Part shown: positions 27,803 through 36,968 of the stretch, one piece after another
Position numbering within the stretch: the stretch's first letter is position 1
Layout: every line of letters starts with the position of its first letter
DNA from: Jannaschia formosa
GTDB taxonomy: Bacteria; Pseudomonadota; Alphaproteobacteria; Rhodobacterales; Rhodobacteraceae
Length of the DNA stretch: 64,000 nucleotides
Reading direction: 5' to 3'
NCBI RefSeq assembly: GCF_003340555.1
Contig: NZ_QPLJ01000005.1
Coordinates: 62,001-126,000 of the forward strand
Program-made: the position numbers and the translations under genes
The notes under the pieces: generated by a model
Told to the model about the DNA's origin: nothing
Databases searched by the model: none
Seen by the model: the letters and a program-made list of their open reading frames with translations, nothing else

Positions 27803-28501
27803 TCAGATCGCTCGCCGCGCCTGCGCCCGCCGCTGCGAGATCAGCGCGCGCAGGCGCGGCGCGATGTCGTCGGGGCTGTGCGCGGCGAGGGATCGCGCCT
27901 CGGCCAGCAGCACCTCGTCATGGCCCGTTCGCGCCAGCCCTTCGAGGAACGCCGCGACATAGCCGGGCGGCCGGCCCTCCGACAGGGCGCGGTCGGCATA
28001 GTCGAGATCCTCCGACAGGGCGAGCGGATCCGGCTCCACCATGTCGGCGGCCAGCGCGCGCAGACCGGGCGGGCGCAGCTCCGGCGGGAGATGCGCGAGG
28101 ATCGCCTGCTGGAACAGCGCGAGGCTCTCGATCGGCTTGGGCAGGAACCCGTCGGCGCCCCGCGCCTCGGCCGCGTCGCGGGCTTCGCGCGCCTCCTGCC
28201 CCGAAGTGGCGAGGATCACGGCGGGCCGGATCTGCGCCTGCGCCAGCTCGCCCACGAGCTCCAGCCCCGATCCGTCGGGCAGGCCCAGATCGACGATCGC
28301 CGCGTCGGGGCGGTAGGTGCCCAGATGCCGCCGCGCCGCCGCCAGGCTGTCGGCCCGGCGCAGCCGCGCGCCCGAGCGCAGCGCCAGAAGGCGCACCGCC
28401 TCGCAGGCGAAGCGGCTGTCCTCGACCACGAGGATGGTCATGCCGAGCAGCGGACGCTGCACGGTGGGGGCGGGTCGGGCGACAAGGTCCATTTCGTCCA
28501 T
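27803..28501 (-). CDS. response regulator with receiver domain and uncharacterised helical C-terminus
   Basis: 232 residues. The receiver domain (about 20-140) has the acidic pair in LVVEDSR, the phosphoacceptor Asp in AIVDLGLPDGSG, the Thr/Ser in ILATSG and the Lys in LPKPIES. After it come about 90 residues, probably helical, with no DNA-binding, GGDEF or HPt motif that I recognise. The ATG at 28501 has GAGGAG 7 nt upstream. No histidine kinase is adjacent, so it is an orphan regulator, possibly acting through protein contact. Confidence 0.87.
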   Translation of the reverse strand: MDEMDLVARPAPTVQRPLLGMTILVVEDSRFACEAVRLLALRSGARLRRADSLAAARRHLGTYRPDAAIVDLGLPDGSGLELVGELAQAQIRPAVILATSGQEAREARDAAEARGADGFLPKPIESLALFQQAILAHLPPELRPPGLRALAADMVEPDPLALSEDLDYADRALSEGRPPGYVAAFLEGLARTGHDEVLLAEARSLAAHSPDDIAPRLRALISQRRAQARRAI

Positions 28502-28630
28502 GCGTCTCTCCTCTCGGTTGCAGCCACCATGCGCCCTTGTCCCTAACGAATCGTAAACGCGGCGCCCTGTCGTCTTGCGGCGCCGCCGCGCGGGCGCGAT
28601 AACCCCGCCGACCCAAGCGGAGACCCGTCC

Positions 28631-29035
28631 ATGATCGGCAAGCTCAACCACGTCGCCATCGCCGTCCCGGACCTGGAGGCGGCCTCGGCCCAGTATCGCG
28701 ACACGCTGGGCGCGAAGGTCGGCGCCCCGCAGGACGAGCCCGACCACGGCGTCACCGTCGTCTTCATCGAGCTTCCGAACACCAAGGTCGAGCTTCTGCA
28801 CCCGCTGGGCGAAGCCAGCCCGATCCGGGGCTTCCTCGACAAGAACCCCTCGGGCGGGATCCATCACATCTGCTACGAGGTCGAGGACATCCTCGCCGCG
28901 CGCGACAAGCTCCAGGCCACAGGCGCCCGCGTGCTGGGCGACGGCGAGCCGAAGATCGGCGCCCACGGCAAGCCCGTCCTGTTCCTGCACCCGAAGGACT
29001 TCACCGGCACACTGGTCGAGCTGGAGCAGGTCTGA
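28631..29035 (+). CDS. mce: methylmalonyl-CoA epimerase
   Basis: 134 residues, two VOC beta-alpha-beta-beta-beta modules. The metal ligands fit LNHVAIAV (His), VELLHPLG, IHHICYEV (His) and VELEQV (Glu). It interconverts the (R) and (S) forms of methylmalonyl-CoA in propionate and odd-chain/branched amino acid breakdown. The next gene overlaps by one base (TGATG). Pairing with a DUF1467 gene is common in alphaproteobacteria and strengthens the call. Confidence 0.94.
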   Translation: MIGKLNHVAIAVPDLEAASAQYRDTLGAKVGAPQDEPDHGVTVVFIELPNTKVELLHPLGEASPIRGFLDKNPSGGIHHICYEVEDILAARDKLQATGARVLGDGEPKIGAHGKPVLFLHPKDFTGTLVELEQV

Positions 29036-29316
29036 TGGGCGTCTTCTCGGCCTTCGTCGTCTTCGCCATGATCTGGGCCATGGTGTTCCTGATCGGCCTC
29101 CAGGTCGGGCAGAGCACGCAGGGCGACGCGGGTCGCGTGACGCAGGGCACCCACGCCTCCACGCCTGCGGCCCCGATCCGGGTCTACCGCCGGATGGGCT
29201 GGGCCACCGTCATCACGCTGCTGATCTGGGCGCCGCTCGTCTGGTTCATCGCCAGCGGCCAGATCGGCATCGACGACCTGCGCCGGATCACCGGGCGCGA
29301 GGCGCTGGGCGAATAG
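29035..29316 (+). CDS. DUF1467 family small membrane protein
   Basis: 93 residues with two membrane helices (about 4-22 and 55-76) joined by a polar loop of about 30 residues. It fits DUF1467, a short inner-membrane family of unknown function that typically follows methylmalonyl-CoA epimerase. The ATG at 29035 overlaps the mce stop, giving translational coupling. Convergent with the EI24 gene 6 bp away. Confidence 0.88.
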   Translation: MGVFSAFVVFAMIWAMVFLIGLQVGQSTQGDAGRVTQGTHASTPAAPIRVYRRMGWATVITLLIWAPLVWFIASGQIGIDDLRRITGREALGE

Positions 29317-29322
29317 CCCGCC

Positions 29323-30009
29323 CTATCCCCGGTGCAGCCGGTGGAAGAGGTGCGTGAAGGTCGCCGCGCCGATCACCGGGACGAGCAGGTTCAGAAGCGG
29401 CACCGACAGCGGGATCGCCATCAGCACCCCCGTCGCCCAGATCCGGGCGCGGTGGCGGGCGCGGAAGGCGCGCGCCTCGGCTGGCGGCAGGTGGCGCGCG
29501 GCGCTCATCTGCGCGTATTCGCGGCCCAGAAGATACCCGTTCACGGCCCAGAAGATGAACAGCGCGAAGGGCGCGAGCAGCAGATATGCGACCAGCGCCA
29601 GCGCGTTGACGGCGAGCACGAGGCCGAGGAAGCCCGCGCTCTCCTTCGCGGTCTCGGACCAGGGCTGGTCCCGCGCCGGAGGCAGGTGGGAATAGTGCCG
29701 CTGCTCGACCGCGGCCGCGATCCGGTCGAGGAACAGCCCGGTGAAGGCGGAGGCGACCGGCACCATCAGGAAGACCGAAGCCACCAGCACGACCGGGACC
29801 AGCGCGAACCCCGCCGCCTCGTCGAGCCAGGTGACCTCGCCGATCCAGGGGATCGTGACTACCGGGCCGACCACCCATTGGGCGAGCCAGATCAGCACCG
29901 CCGAGAATCCGATCAGCAGCGCCAGCGACAGGGCGACGCCGGTCAGCAGCACCCGCCGGAAGCGCGGATCGCCGATCTGGCCGATGGCCTTGAGCGCGTC
30001 GCCGATCAT
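29323..30009 (-). CDS. EI24 domain-containing membrane protein (CysZ-like)
   Basis: 228 residues with about five hydrophobic helices. The EI24/CysZ outline is visible: an N-terminal KAIGQIGDPRFRRVLLTGV, a central VPVASAFTGLFLDRIAAAVE, and the NGYLLGREYAQMSAARHL segment. CysZ proteins import sulfate, but this wider family in alphaproteobacteria is not proved to do so and no cys gene is near. The ATG overlaps the nitroreductase stop by 4 bp, so the two are co-translated. Confidence 0.87.
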   Translation of the reverse strand: MIGDALKAIGQIGDPRFRRVLLTGVALSLALLIGFSAVLIWLAQWVVGPVVTIPWIGEVTWLDEAAGFALVPVVLVASVFLMVPVASAFTGLFLDRIAAAVEQRHYSHLPPARDQPWSETAKESAGFLGLVLAVNALALVAYLLLAPFALFIFWAVNGYLLGREYAQMSAARHLPPAEARAFRARHRARIWATGVLMAIPLSVPLLNLLVPVIGAATFTHLFHRLHRG

Positions 30010-30608
30010 TCCCGGATCCAGGCCGCCTTGGCGGCGAGGTCCGGGCGGGGGCGTTCCGGCGGCGTGGCGGTCTCGGTGCCGATCACGATCCAGCCCGCGA
30101 CCCATTCCGCCGGGGCGAGCCCCAGCCCCTCGGTCAGGAAGTCCCGGTCGGAGGCCATCCAGCCGGTTAGCCAGTTCGCGCCCCAGCCCGCGGCCTGAGC
30201 GGCGTTGACGAGCGACAGGCACACCGCGCCCGCGCTGAGCGTCTGCTCCACCTCGGGGATCTTGTCGGACAGGACCGGCGAGGCGACGACCGCGACGATC
30301 AGCGGCGCGTCGGCGAACATCGCCTGCGACTTCTGGACCTTGTCGGGATCGCGCCCCTGCGCCGCGCCCAGCCGCCCGGTCAGCCCGGCCAGCCGGTCCA
30401 GCGCCGCATCCTCCAGCACGATCAGGTGCCAGGGCTCCAGCTTGCCGTGATCGGGCACGCGCAGCGCGCTGGCCAGCAGCGGCTCCAGCGCGGCGCGGTC
30501 GGGGGCGGGCGCGACCAGGGTCTTGGCCGGGCGGGAGCGGCGGGTTGCGAGGAAGTCCTGCACGTCGGGGCGCGGGGCGAGGGGGGCGATGTCGGTCATG
30601 GCGTTCAT
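30006..30608 (-). CDS. YdjA-like nitroreductase family protein
   Basis: 200 residues of the FMN-dependent nitroreductase fold. The FMN-binding RRSRPAKTL near the N-terminus, PDHGKLEPWHLIVL, and GWGANWLTGW are typical of the short YdjA subgroup, which acts as a homodimer using NAD(P)H. The physiological substrate is unknown. The start may be the ATG at 30608 or the one three codons later (30599). Its stop overlaps the following EI24 gene. Confidence 0.88.
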   Translation of the reverse strand: MNAMTDIAPLAPRPDVQDFLATRRSRPAKTLVAPAPDRAALEPLLASALRVPDHGKLEPWHLIVLEDAALDRLAGLTGRLGAAQGRDPDKVQKSQAMFADAPLIVAVVASPVLSDKIPEVEQTLSAGAVCLSLVNAAQAAGWGANWLTGWMASDRDFLTEGLGLAPAEWVAGWIVIGTETATPPERPRPDLAAKAAWIRE

Positions 30609-30651
30609 GTCGCAACCCGCGCCGCCCGGATCAAGCATGTCCTGCGTCAGA

Positions 30652-30708
30652 GGGGGCTCCGCCCCCGCCCCTCGAGCCTCCGGGTCCTGTTCGAGGAGCA
30701 TCGAAGGG
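30652..30708. repeat. dispersed intergenic element, copy 2, with hairpin
   Basis: GGGGGC-TCC-GCCCCC makes a 6-bp hairpin at 30652-30666. It is followed by CCTCCGG at 30677 and GGAGCATCGAAGGG at 30695-30708. The last two parts match the element at 12461-12495. Located in the gap between divergent nitroreductase and VOC genes. Confidence 0.45.
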
Positions 30709-30803
30709 CGCGAGGAGCAGAGTCGGGCCGAATCGTTCGGACCCGCTGGCGCGGCGGCCGGAAAGAGGGGATGCTCGGCCCCGAGAAACGGGAGGACATC
30801 GCG

Positions 30804-31205
30804 ATGCGGATCGAGGGAATTCACCATGCCGGGCTGTCGGTCGCCGATTTCGACGCCTCGGTGGCCTGGTACCGGCGGCATTTCGGGTTCGAGCTGCTGA
30901 AGGAATGGGGCGACGCGAACCTGCGCATGGGGCTGATCGGCAAGGACGGCGTGCATGTCGAGATCTTCGCCGAGCCCGGCGCCGCGCCCGGCCCCGACGA
31001 GGGGCGGGGCGTCGGCGAAAGCATGTCGCAACGCGGCTGGAAGCATCTGGCCTTCACGGTGCCGGATATCGTGGCGGCCATCGAGACGCTGCGCGCCGAC
31101 GGCGTCACCATCATGGTCGAGCCGGTCCACGACGCGCCGCCGGGCTATGCCTACGCCTTCCTGCGCGACCCCGACGGCAACCACGTGGAACTGGTCCAGG
31201 TCTGA
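30804..31205 (+). CDS. VOC family protein (glyoxalase/dioxygenase superfamily)
   Basis: 133 residues with two VOC modules: GIHHAGLSVADFDASVAWYRR at the start, HVEIFAEP, WKHLAFTVPD, and the ending FLRDPDGNHVELVQV. The His and Glu positions that bind metal are kept. Such proteins include glyoxalases, fosfomycin-resistance enzymes and dioxygenases; the reaction cannot be assigned. The ATG at 30804 has GGAGG 8 nt upstream. Convergent with topA, 7 bp away. Confidence 0.87.
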   Translation: MRIEGIHHAGLSVADFDASVAWYRRHFGFELLKEWGDANLRMGLIGKDGVHVEIFAEPGAAPGPDEGRGVGESMSQRGWKHLAFTVPDIVAAIETLRADGVTIMVEPVHDAPPGYAYAFLRDPDGNHVELVQV

Positions 31206-31212
31206 GCCGCCG

Positions 31213-33951
31213 TCAGGACGCCTTCCTGGCGGCGGGCTTCTTCGCCGCCGTCTTCTTCGCGGGCGCCTTCTTGGCGGCGGGCTTTTTCGCCGCCTCCTTC
31301 TTCGCCGCCGGCTTCTTGGCCGCGGCCTTCTTCTTAGGCGCCTTCGCGGCCTTTTCGGCGATCCATTCCATCGCCTGCGCCATTGTGACCGTGGCCGGGT
31401 CGGTGCCCTTGGGGATGGTGGCGTTCACCTTCTCCCACTTGACGTAGGGCCCGTAGCGTCCCTCCATCACGCTGACCGCCCCGCCGCCTTCGGGGTGCTC
31501 CCCCAACTCCTTCAGGGGCGCGGCGGCGGCGCGGCCGCGGCCGCGGGGATTCGCGCGCTTCTCGGCCAGCACCTCGACGGCGCGGTTCATGCCGATGGTG
31601 AAAACCTCGTCCTCGTCGGCGAGATTGGCGTAGACCGGCTTCGCGTCCTCGGGCCGCTTGTGCATGACGTAAGGACCGTAGCGGCCGAGATTGGCCTCGA
31701 TCGGCTCTCCGTCCTCGGGATGCCTGCCGACCTCGCGCGGCAGCGACAGAAGCTGCAGCGCGCGGTCCAGGTCCATGATGTCCGGCGACCAGGATTTCGG
31801 CAGGCTCGACCGCTTGGGTTTCTTGTTCTCTTCCGTCGCCTCGCCGAGCTGGACATAGGGGCCGAAGCGTCCGGACTTCAGCCAGACTTCCAGCCCGCTC
31901 TCGGGCTCGACGCCCAGCATCCGCTCCTCGCCCTGTTGCTCGCCCTCCATGCCCGGGGGGCCGAAGGGCCGGGTGTAGCGGCACTCGGGATAGTTCGAGC
32001 AGCCGATGAACGCCCCGCCGGACCGCGCGGTGCGCATGCTGAGGCGTCCCTGCTCGCATTTCGGGCAGAGCCGGCGGTCCTTCCCGTCCTCCCGCTCGGG
32101 GAAGAGATGCGGCTCCAGCACCTCGTTGATCTTCTCGAGCACGTCGGTGATGCGCAGCTCCGACGTCTCGTCCACCGCCGCCTTGAAGTCGCGCCAGAAG
32201 CGGTCGAGCACGTCCTTGTAGTCCAACTCCCCGGCGGAGACGTGGTCGAGCTCATCCTCCAGCCCGGCGGTGAAGTCGTACTGCACGTAGCGGCGGAAGT
32301 AGTTGACCAGGAAGGCCGTCACCAGCCGGCCCTGGTCCTCGGGGAAGAGGCGGTTGCCCTCCTTGCGGACATAGCCGCGGTCCACGATCGTGCCGAGGAT
32401 CGAGGCGTAGGTCGAGGGCCGGCCGATACCCAGCTCCTCCATCTTCTTGACCAGCGTCGCCTCGGTGTAGCGCGGCGGCGGCTGGGTGAAGCTCTGCTGG
32501 CCCAGCACGGCGCCGGAGGGGGCGAGCACTGCGTTCGCCGGATCGCCGCCATCGTCCATCAGCGCGTCGCCGGTCTCGGCGGTCAGCTTGTCGAAGTCCG
32601 GGCGCAGCCCGTTCGCGTGCTTTCTGGCCGGGTCGCCCTGCGAGATGGCGGGCAGGCGGCGGTCCTCGCCCGTGGCCTCGTCGTCGTCGCGGCCTTCGGT
32701 ATAGACCTTCATGAAGCCGTCGAAGACGACGACCTGCCCGTTGGCGCGCAGCTCGACCTGACGGTCGCGGCTCTCGACGGTGACGGTCGTCCGCTCCAGC
32801 CGCGCGGCCTCCATCTGGGAGGCGAGCGTGCGCTTCCAGATCAGGTCATAGAGCTTCCTCTGCTCGCCATCGATGCGCAGGTCGTCCGCCGCCTTCGTCA
32901 TGTCGGTCGGACGGATGCATTCATGCGCTTCCTGCGCATTCTTGGCCTTGTTCTTGTACATTCGCGGGCTGTCCGGCACGTATTTGGCCCCGTACCGTTC
33001 CGCGATCGCGTCGCGCGCGGCATGGACGGCCTCGGGCGCCATGTCGATGCCGTCGGTCCGCATGTAGGTGATGAGCCCCGCCTCATAGAGCCTTTGCGCC
33101 GTCGCCATCGCGGCCTTGGCGCCCATGCCGAACTTGCGGCTGGCCTCCTGCTGGAGGGTGGAGGTCATGAAGGGCGGCGAAGGATTGCGCGTCGCGGGCT
33201 TGGCCTCGACCGAGGTGACGGTCAGCTCCCGGCTCTCGACGGCCTGCACGGCGATCTCTGCCGAGGCGCGGTCCTTGAAGGTGAAGCGCTCGACCTTGTC
33301 GCCGGCGAGCCCCACCAGCCGGGCCTCGTAGGTCTGGCCGCGCGGCGTCTCCAGCAGGGCGCGGACGGTCCAGTATTCCTGCGGATCGAAGGCCTCGATC
33401 TCCATCTCGCGCTCGACGATCAGGCGCAGGCTGACCGACTGCACGCGGCCCGCCGATTTCGAGCCGGGCAGCTTGCGCCAGAGGACGGGGGACAGCGTGA
33501 AGCCGACCAGATAGTCCAGCGCGCGGCGGGCGAGATAGGCGTGGACCAGCGGCGTGTCGATCTCGCGCGGGTTGGCGATCGCCTCCTGCACGGCCTTCTT
33601 GGTGATCGCGTTGAAGGCCACGCGGCGGACGGGCATGTCCTTCTTGATTCCCCGGCGGCTCAGCAGCGCTTCCATCAGGTGCCAGGAGATCGCCTCGCCC
33701 TCGCGGTCGGGGTCGGTGGCGAGGATCAGGTTCGGGTCCTCGGCCAGCGCGTCGGCGATGTCCTTGATCCGCTTCTTACTGTCGGCCGGGACCTCCCAGG
33801 TCATCGCGAAGCCCTGCTCGGGATCGACGGAGCCGTCCTTGCCAACGAGGTCGCGCACATGGCCGTAGGAGGCGAGCACCTTGTAGTCCTTGCCGAGATA
33901 GCCGTTGATCGTCTTGGCCTTGGCGGGAGATTCGACGACGACAACGGGCAT
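31213..33951 (-). CDS. topA: DNA topoisomerase I
   Basis: 912 residues. The Toprim domain has Glu8 in VVESPAKAK and the DPDREGE acidic triad (Asp80, Asp82). The active-site Tyr296 is in LITYMRTDG, and GRPSTYA marks the gate domain. One true C4 zinc ribbon (Cys629, 632, 651, 657) is followed by three zinc-less repeats with GR(F/Y)GPYV. The tail is Lys/Ala-rich (KKPAAKK-type repeats, about 45 residues). An unusual stretch of roughly 40 residues precedes FTQPPPRYTEA at about 440-486. The enzyme relaxes negative supercoils. GGAG lies before the ATG at 33951. Confidence 0.96.
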   Translation of the reverse strand: MPVVVVESPAKAKTINGYLGKDYKVLASYGHVRDLVGKDGSVDPEQGFAMTWEVPADSKKRIKDIADALAEDPNLILATDPDREGEAISWHLMEALLSRRGIKKDMPVRRVAFNAITKKAVQEAIANPREIDTPLVHAYLARRALDYLVGFTLSPVLWRKLPGSKSAGRVQSVSLRLIVEREMEIEAFDPQEYWTVRALLETPRGQTYEARLVGLAGDKVERFTFKDRASAEIAVQAVESRELTVTSVEAKPATRNPSPPFMTSTLQQEASRKFGMGAKAAMATAQRLYEAGLITYMRTDGIDMAPEAVHAARDAIAERYGAKYVPDSPRMYKNKAKNAQEAHECIRPTDMTKAADDLRIDGEQRKLYDLIWKRTLASQMEAARLERTTVTVESRDRQVELRANGQVVVFDGFMKVYTEGRDDDEATGEDRRLPAISQGDPARKHANGLRPDFDKLTAETGDALMDDGGDPANAVLAPSGAVLGQQSFTQPPPRYTEATLVKKMEELGIGRPSTYASILGTIVDRGYVRKEGNRLFPEDQGRLVTAFLVNYFRRYVQYDFTAGLEDELDHVSAGELDYKDVLDRFWRDFKAAVDETSELRITDVLEKINEVLEPHLFPEREDGKDRRLCPKCEQGRLSMRTARSGGAFIGCSNYPECRYTRPFGPPGMEGEQQGEERMLGVEPESGLEVWLKSGRFGPYVQLGEATEENKKPKRSSLPKSWSPDIMDLDRALQLLSLPREVGRHPEDGEPIEANLGRYGPYVMHKRPEDAKPVYANLADEDEVFTIGMNRAVEVLAEKRANPRGRGRAAAAPLKELGEHPEGGGAVSVMEGRYGPYVKWEKVNATIPKGTDPATVTMAQAMEWIAEKAAKAPKKKAAAKKPAAKKEAAKKPAAKKAPAKKTAAKKPAARKAS

Positions 33952-34078
33952 GGACGCTCCTGGAACGAGTGGGGCCTTGCGGCTGGGCGGAGGGGTGCCC
34001 TTGGGCCGGGGACCATGTGGCGACCCCCGGGAAATTGTCAATGGTAGGGGGTCGCACCCGTCCGGGCGCTGTCGACGC

Positions 34079-35257
34079 CTAGAGGCGGACCAGCCCGCCG
34101 CCGGGACGGCGGGCGATCTCGCCCAGAAGCTCCAGCTCAGACAGCTCGGCCGCCAGAAGATGCGGCGCGATCGTCGCCCCCGGCCCGAGGTCGCGAAGCA
34201 GCTGATCCTCGGCGGTGGGAACCGGCGAGAGAAGGGTGAGGATACGCGCCCGCATCTCGCCGCCCGAGGGCGGCACGGGAGTCGCGGGGGCGTCAGACGT
34301 GGCTTGCGGACGTGGAGCGCGGGGCGCAACCTCGTCCCCCAGCGCCTCCAGCACGTCCTCGGCGCCGCGCACCAGCGTCGCCCCGTCCCGCAGAAGGATG
34401 TTGCAGCCAGACGCGCGCCCGTCGAGCGGGTGCCCCGGCACCGCCATCACGTCGCGGCCCTGGTCGGCGGCATCCTTCGCCGTGATCATCGAGCCCGAGC
34501 GCGCCGCCGCCTCGACCACGATCACGGCAAGTGCCAGCCCCGAAACGATGCGGTTGCGGCGCGGGAAGTCGCGCGCCTGCGGAGCGAGGCCGAAGGGCCG
34601 CTCGCTGAGCGACAGGCCCTTCTGCGCGATCTCAGCCGCCAGCCCCGCGTTCTCGGCCGGGTAGACCTGATCGAGCCCGCCCGCATGCACGGCGATGGTC
34701 CCGCCCTCCAGCGCCGCCGAATGCGCCACCGCGTCGACGCCGCGCGCCAGCCCCGAGACGACGACCACGCCGGCCTTGGCGAGATCCCGCGACAGGGCCC
34801 GCGTCATCCGCAGCGCGAGGCTGGAAGCGTTGCGCGTGCCCACGATGGCGACGCAGCGCCGCGCGGCCAGCGCCGTCGATCCCTGCGCCCAGAGCACGGC
34901 AGGCGCGTCCGCCACCTCCGCCAGCCGCGCGGGATAGCCCGGCGCGCCGAGCGTCAGCAGCTTGGCGCCAGCCTTGCGGGCGGCGGCGATCTCTCGCTTC
35001 ACGGCGCCCTCGTCGGCGGCGGCATAGCCCTTGTCCCCCGCCGCCTCGGCGATGGCGGGCAGGGCGGCGAGCGCCGCGCGCGCATCCCCGTGTTCCGCGA
35101 TCAGCCGCCGGAAGGTCGCGGGCCCGACCCGGCGGGAGCGGGCGAGGCGCAGCCGCGCGAACAGCTCTTCCTGCGGCGGCGGGCCGGCGAAGAGCGGCAG
35201 CGGCGGTTCGGAGAGACCGTCGTCGTCGCGCAGAAGCTCGGGGATCTCGTAGTCCAT
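34079..35257 (-). CDS. dprA: DNA-processing protein DprA
   Basis: 392 residues. The N-terminal SAM-like region (LRLARSRRVGPATFRRL) is followed by the Rossmann-like core with AIVGTRNASSLALRM, SGLARGVDAVAHSAAL, FPRRNRIVSGLA and VPGHPLDGRASGCN. A linker rich in Pro/Ala leads to a C-terminal winged-helix domain. DprA loads RecA onto incoming single-stranded DNA during natural transformation and is found also in bacteria not known to be competent. Upstream of topA on the same strand, an arrangement often seen. Confidence 0.95.
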   Translation of the reverse strand: MDYEIPELLRDDDGLSEPPLPLFAGPPPQEELFARLRLARSRRVGPATFRRLIAEHGDARAALAALPAIAEAAGDKGYAAADEGAVKREIAAARKAGAKLLTLGAPGYPARLAEVADAPAVLWAQGSTALAARRCVAIVGTRNASSLALRMTRALSRDLAKAGVVVVSGLARGVDAVAHSAALEGGTIAVHAGGLDQVYPAENAGLAAEIAQKGLSLSERPFGLAPQARDFPRRNRIVSGLALAVIVVEAAARSGSMITAKDAADQGRDVMAVPGHPLDGRASGCNILLRDGATLVRGAEDVLEALGDEVAPRAPRPQATSDAPATPVPPSGGEMRARILTLLSPVPTAEDQLLRDLGPGATIAPHLLAAELSELELLGEIARRPGGGLVRL

Positions 35258-35346
35258 GAGCGGCAGCCTGAGCCACCGCGGGTTACGATCCGGTTAACGC
35301 GTCACGTCGCCAAGCCCATCGGCTTCGGGCGCGCAGAGCGCACCTC

Positions 35347-36774
35347 TCACCCAGCGGCGGCCGAGCCCCCCACCGTCAGCCCCCCGATCAGCAGCGTCGG
35401 CTGGCCCACGCCCACCGGCACCCACTGCCCGGCCTTGCCGCAATTCCCCATGCCGGGGTCCAGCGCCATGTCGTTGCCGATGGCGCGGATGTTGGTCAGC
35501 GCCGTCGCCCCGTCGCCGATCAGGGTCGCGCCCTTGACCGGCGCGCCGACGACGCCGTTCTTCACCCGGTAGGCCTCGGTGCAGGAGAACACGAACTTCC
35601 CGTTGGTGATGTCGACCTGCCCGCCGCCGAAGCCCACGGCGTAGATGCCGTCCTTCAGGTCGCTGACGATCCCCGCCGGGTCCGCATCGCCGCCCAGCAT
35701 GTAGGTGTTGGTCATCCGCGTCATGGGGATATGCGCATGGCTCTCGCGCCGCCCGTTGCCGGTGGGCGCGACGCCCATCAGCCGCGCCGACTGCCGGTCC
35801 TGCATGTAGCCCACGAGGATGCCGTCCTCGATCAGCACGTTCCTGCCCGACGGCGTGCCCTCGTCGTCCACTGTCAGCGAGCCGCGCCGGTTCGGGATCG
35901 TGCCGTCGTCCAGCACGGTGACGCCGGGGGACGCGACCCGCTGGCCCAGAAGCCCCGCGAAGGCGGACTGGCCCTTGCGGTTGAAGTCGCCTTCCAGCCC
36001 GTGGCCCACCGCCTCGTGCAGCAGGATGCCCGGCCAGCCCGCGCCCAGCGCCACGTCCATGACGCCGGCCGGCGCCGGTTCGGCCGACAGGTTCACGATT
36101 GCGATCCGCAGCGCCTCCTTCGCGACGCCCTCCCAATGCGACCGCTTCAAGAGGCCCGCGAGGTCGATGCGCCCGCCGCCCCCGGCCGAGCCGCTCTCGC
36201 GCCGGCCGTTCTCCTCGACGATCACCGAGACGTTCAGCCGCACCATCGGCCGGACGTCCGAGACGGAGCGGCCCTCGGGGCGCAGGATCTCCACCTCCTG
36301 CAGCCCCGCCGCCATCGAGGCCGAGACCTGCACCACGCGCGGGTCCAGCCCCCGCGCGAAGGCGTCGATCTCGCCCAGCGTGTCGAGCTTGACCGAGAAG
36401 GCATGTCCCGCGATCGGGTCGTGGTCGCCATAGAGCGCCTCGTTCGTCCCCGCCGGGGCGTCGGCCAGCGTGCCGCCGCCGTCGCCCACGGCCAGGCGCG
36501 CGGTCTCGGCGGCGCGGCGCAGGCTCTGCTCGCTGATCTCGGTGGAGTGCGCGTATCCCGCCGTCTCGCCCTTCACGGCGCGCAGGCCGAAGCCTTCGGA
36601 GGCGTCGTAGCTCGCCGTCTTCACCCGCCCGTCGTCGAACACCACCATCTCGGAGCGGCGGCGTTCCAGGAACAGCTCTCCGTCGTCGGCGCCGTCGGTG
36701 GCGCCGCACAGGATCGACAGGGCGGTCTCTCGGTCGAGCAGGGTCTCGAAGGGGCGGAAGGGGGCGTGGGTCAT
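35347..36774 (-). CDS. tldD: metalloprotease TldD
   Basis: 475 residues. The zinc-binding HEAVGHGLEGD is present, with the downstream GYMQDRQSARLMG and PMTRMTNTYMLGG segments and the conserved Cys in KFVFSCTEAYRV. With its partner TldE it degrades unfolded peptides and matures some ribosomal peptides; TldE is not in the window. Often next to coxB in this group, but here 30 kb away. Begins with ATG at 36774, divergent from the antiporter. Confidence 0.95.
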   Translation of the reverse strand: MTHAPFRPFETLLDRETALSILCGATDGADDGELFLERRRSEMVVFDDGRVKTASYDASEGFGLRAVKGETAGYAHSTEISEQSLRRAAETARLAVGDGGGTLADAPAGTNEALYGDHDPIAGHAFSVKLDTLGEIDAFARGLDPRVVQVSASMAAGLQEVEILRPEGRSVSDVRPMVRLNVSVIVEENGRRESGSAGGGGRIDLAGLLKRSHWEGVAKEALRIAIVNLSAEPAPAGVMDVALGAGWPGILLHEAVGHGLEGDFNRKGQSAFAGLLGQRVASPGVTVLDDGTIPNRRGSLTVDDEGTPSGRNVLIEDGILVGYMQDRQSARLMGVAPTGNGRRESHAHIPMTRMTNTYMLGGDADPAGIVSDLKDGIYAVGFGGGQVDITNGKFVFSCTEAYRVKNGVVGAPVKGATLIGDGATALTNIRAIGNDMALDPGMGNCGKAGQWVPVGVGQPTLLIGGLTVGGSAAAG

Positions 36775-36968
36775 GGCTGTCTCCGAACGGTTACCCCCGA
36801 GATAGGGCCTCGGGGGGCGGGACGACAGGGGGCGGTACCGGCGCGGCCGAAGGAACCGGACGGCGCCCCGCGCGGTTGAACAACCTGACGCGCCGCCTGC
36901 CGCCGCGTGCCCGCCCCGCCCGGGTCGCGCGCGCCCGGCATCCCGTCCGGCGCATCGACGGGGACCCG

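Noticed and set aside
30955-34047. Plus-strand open frame of about 1030 codons opposite topA (30955-34047)
   Set aside because: Antisense shadow of topA. Composition is Arg/Gly/His/Gln-rich and no domain is recognisable.
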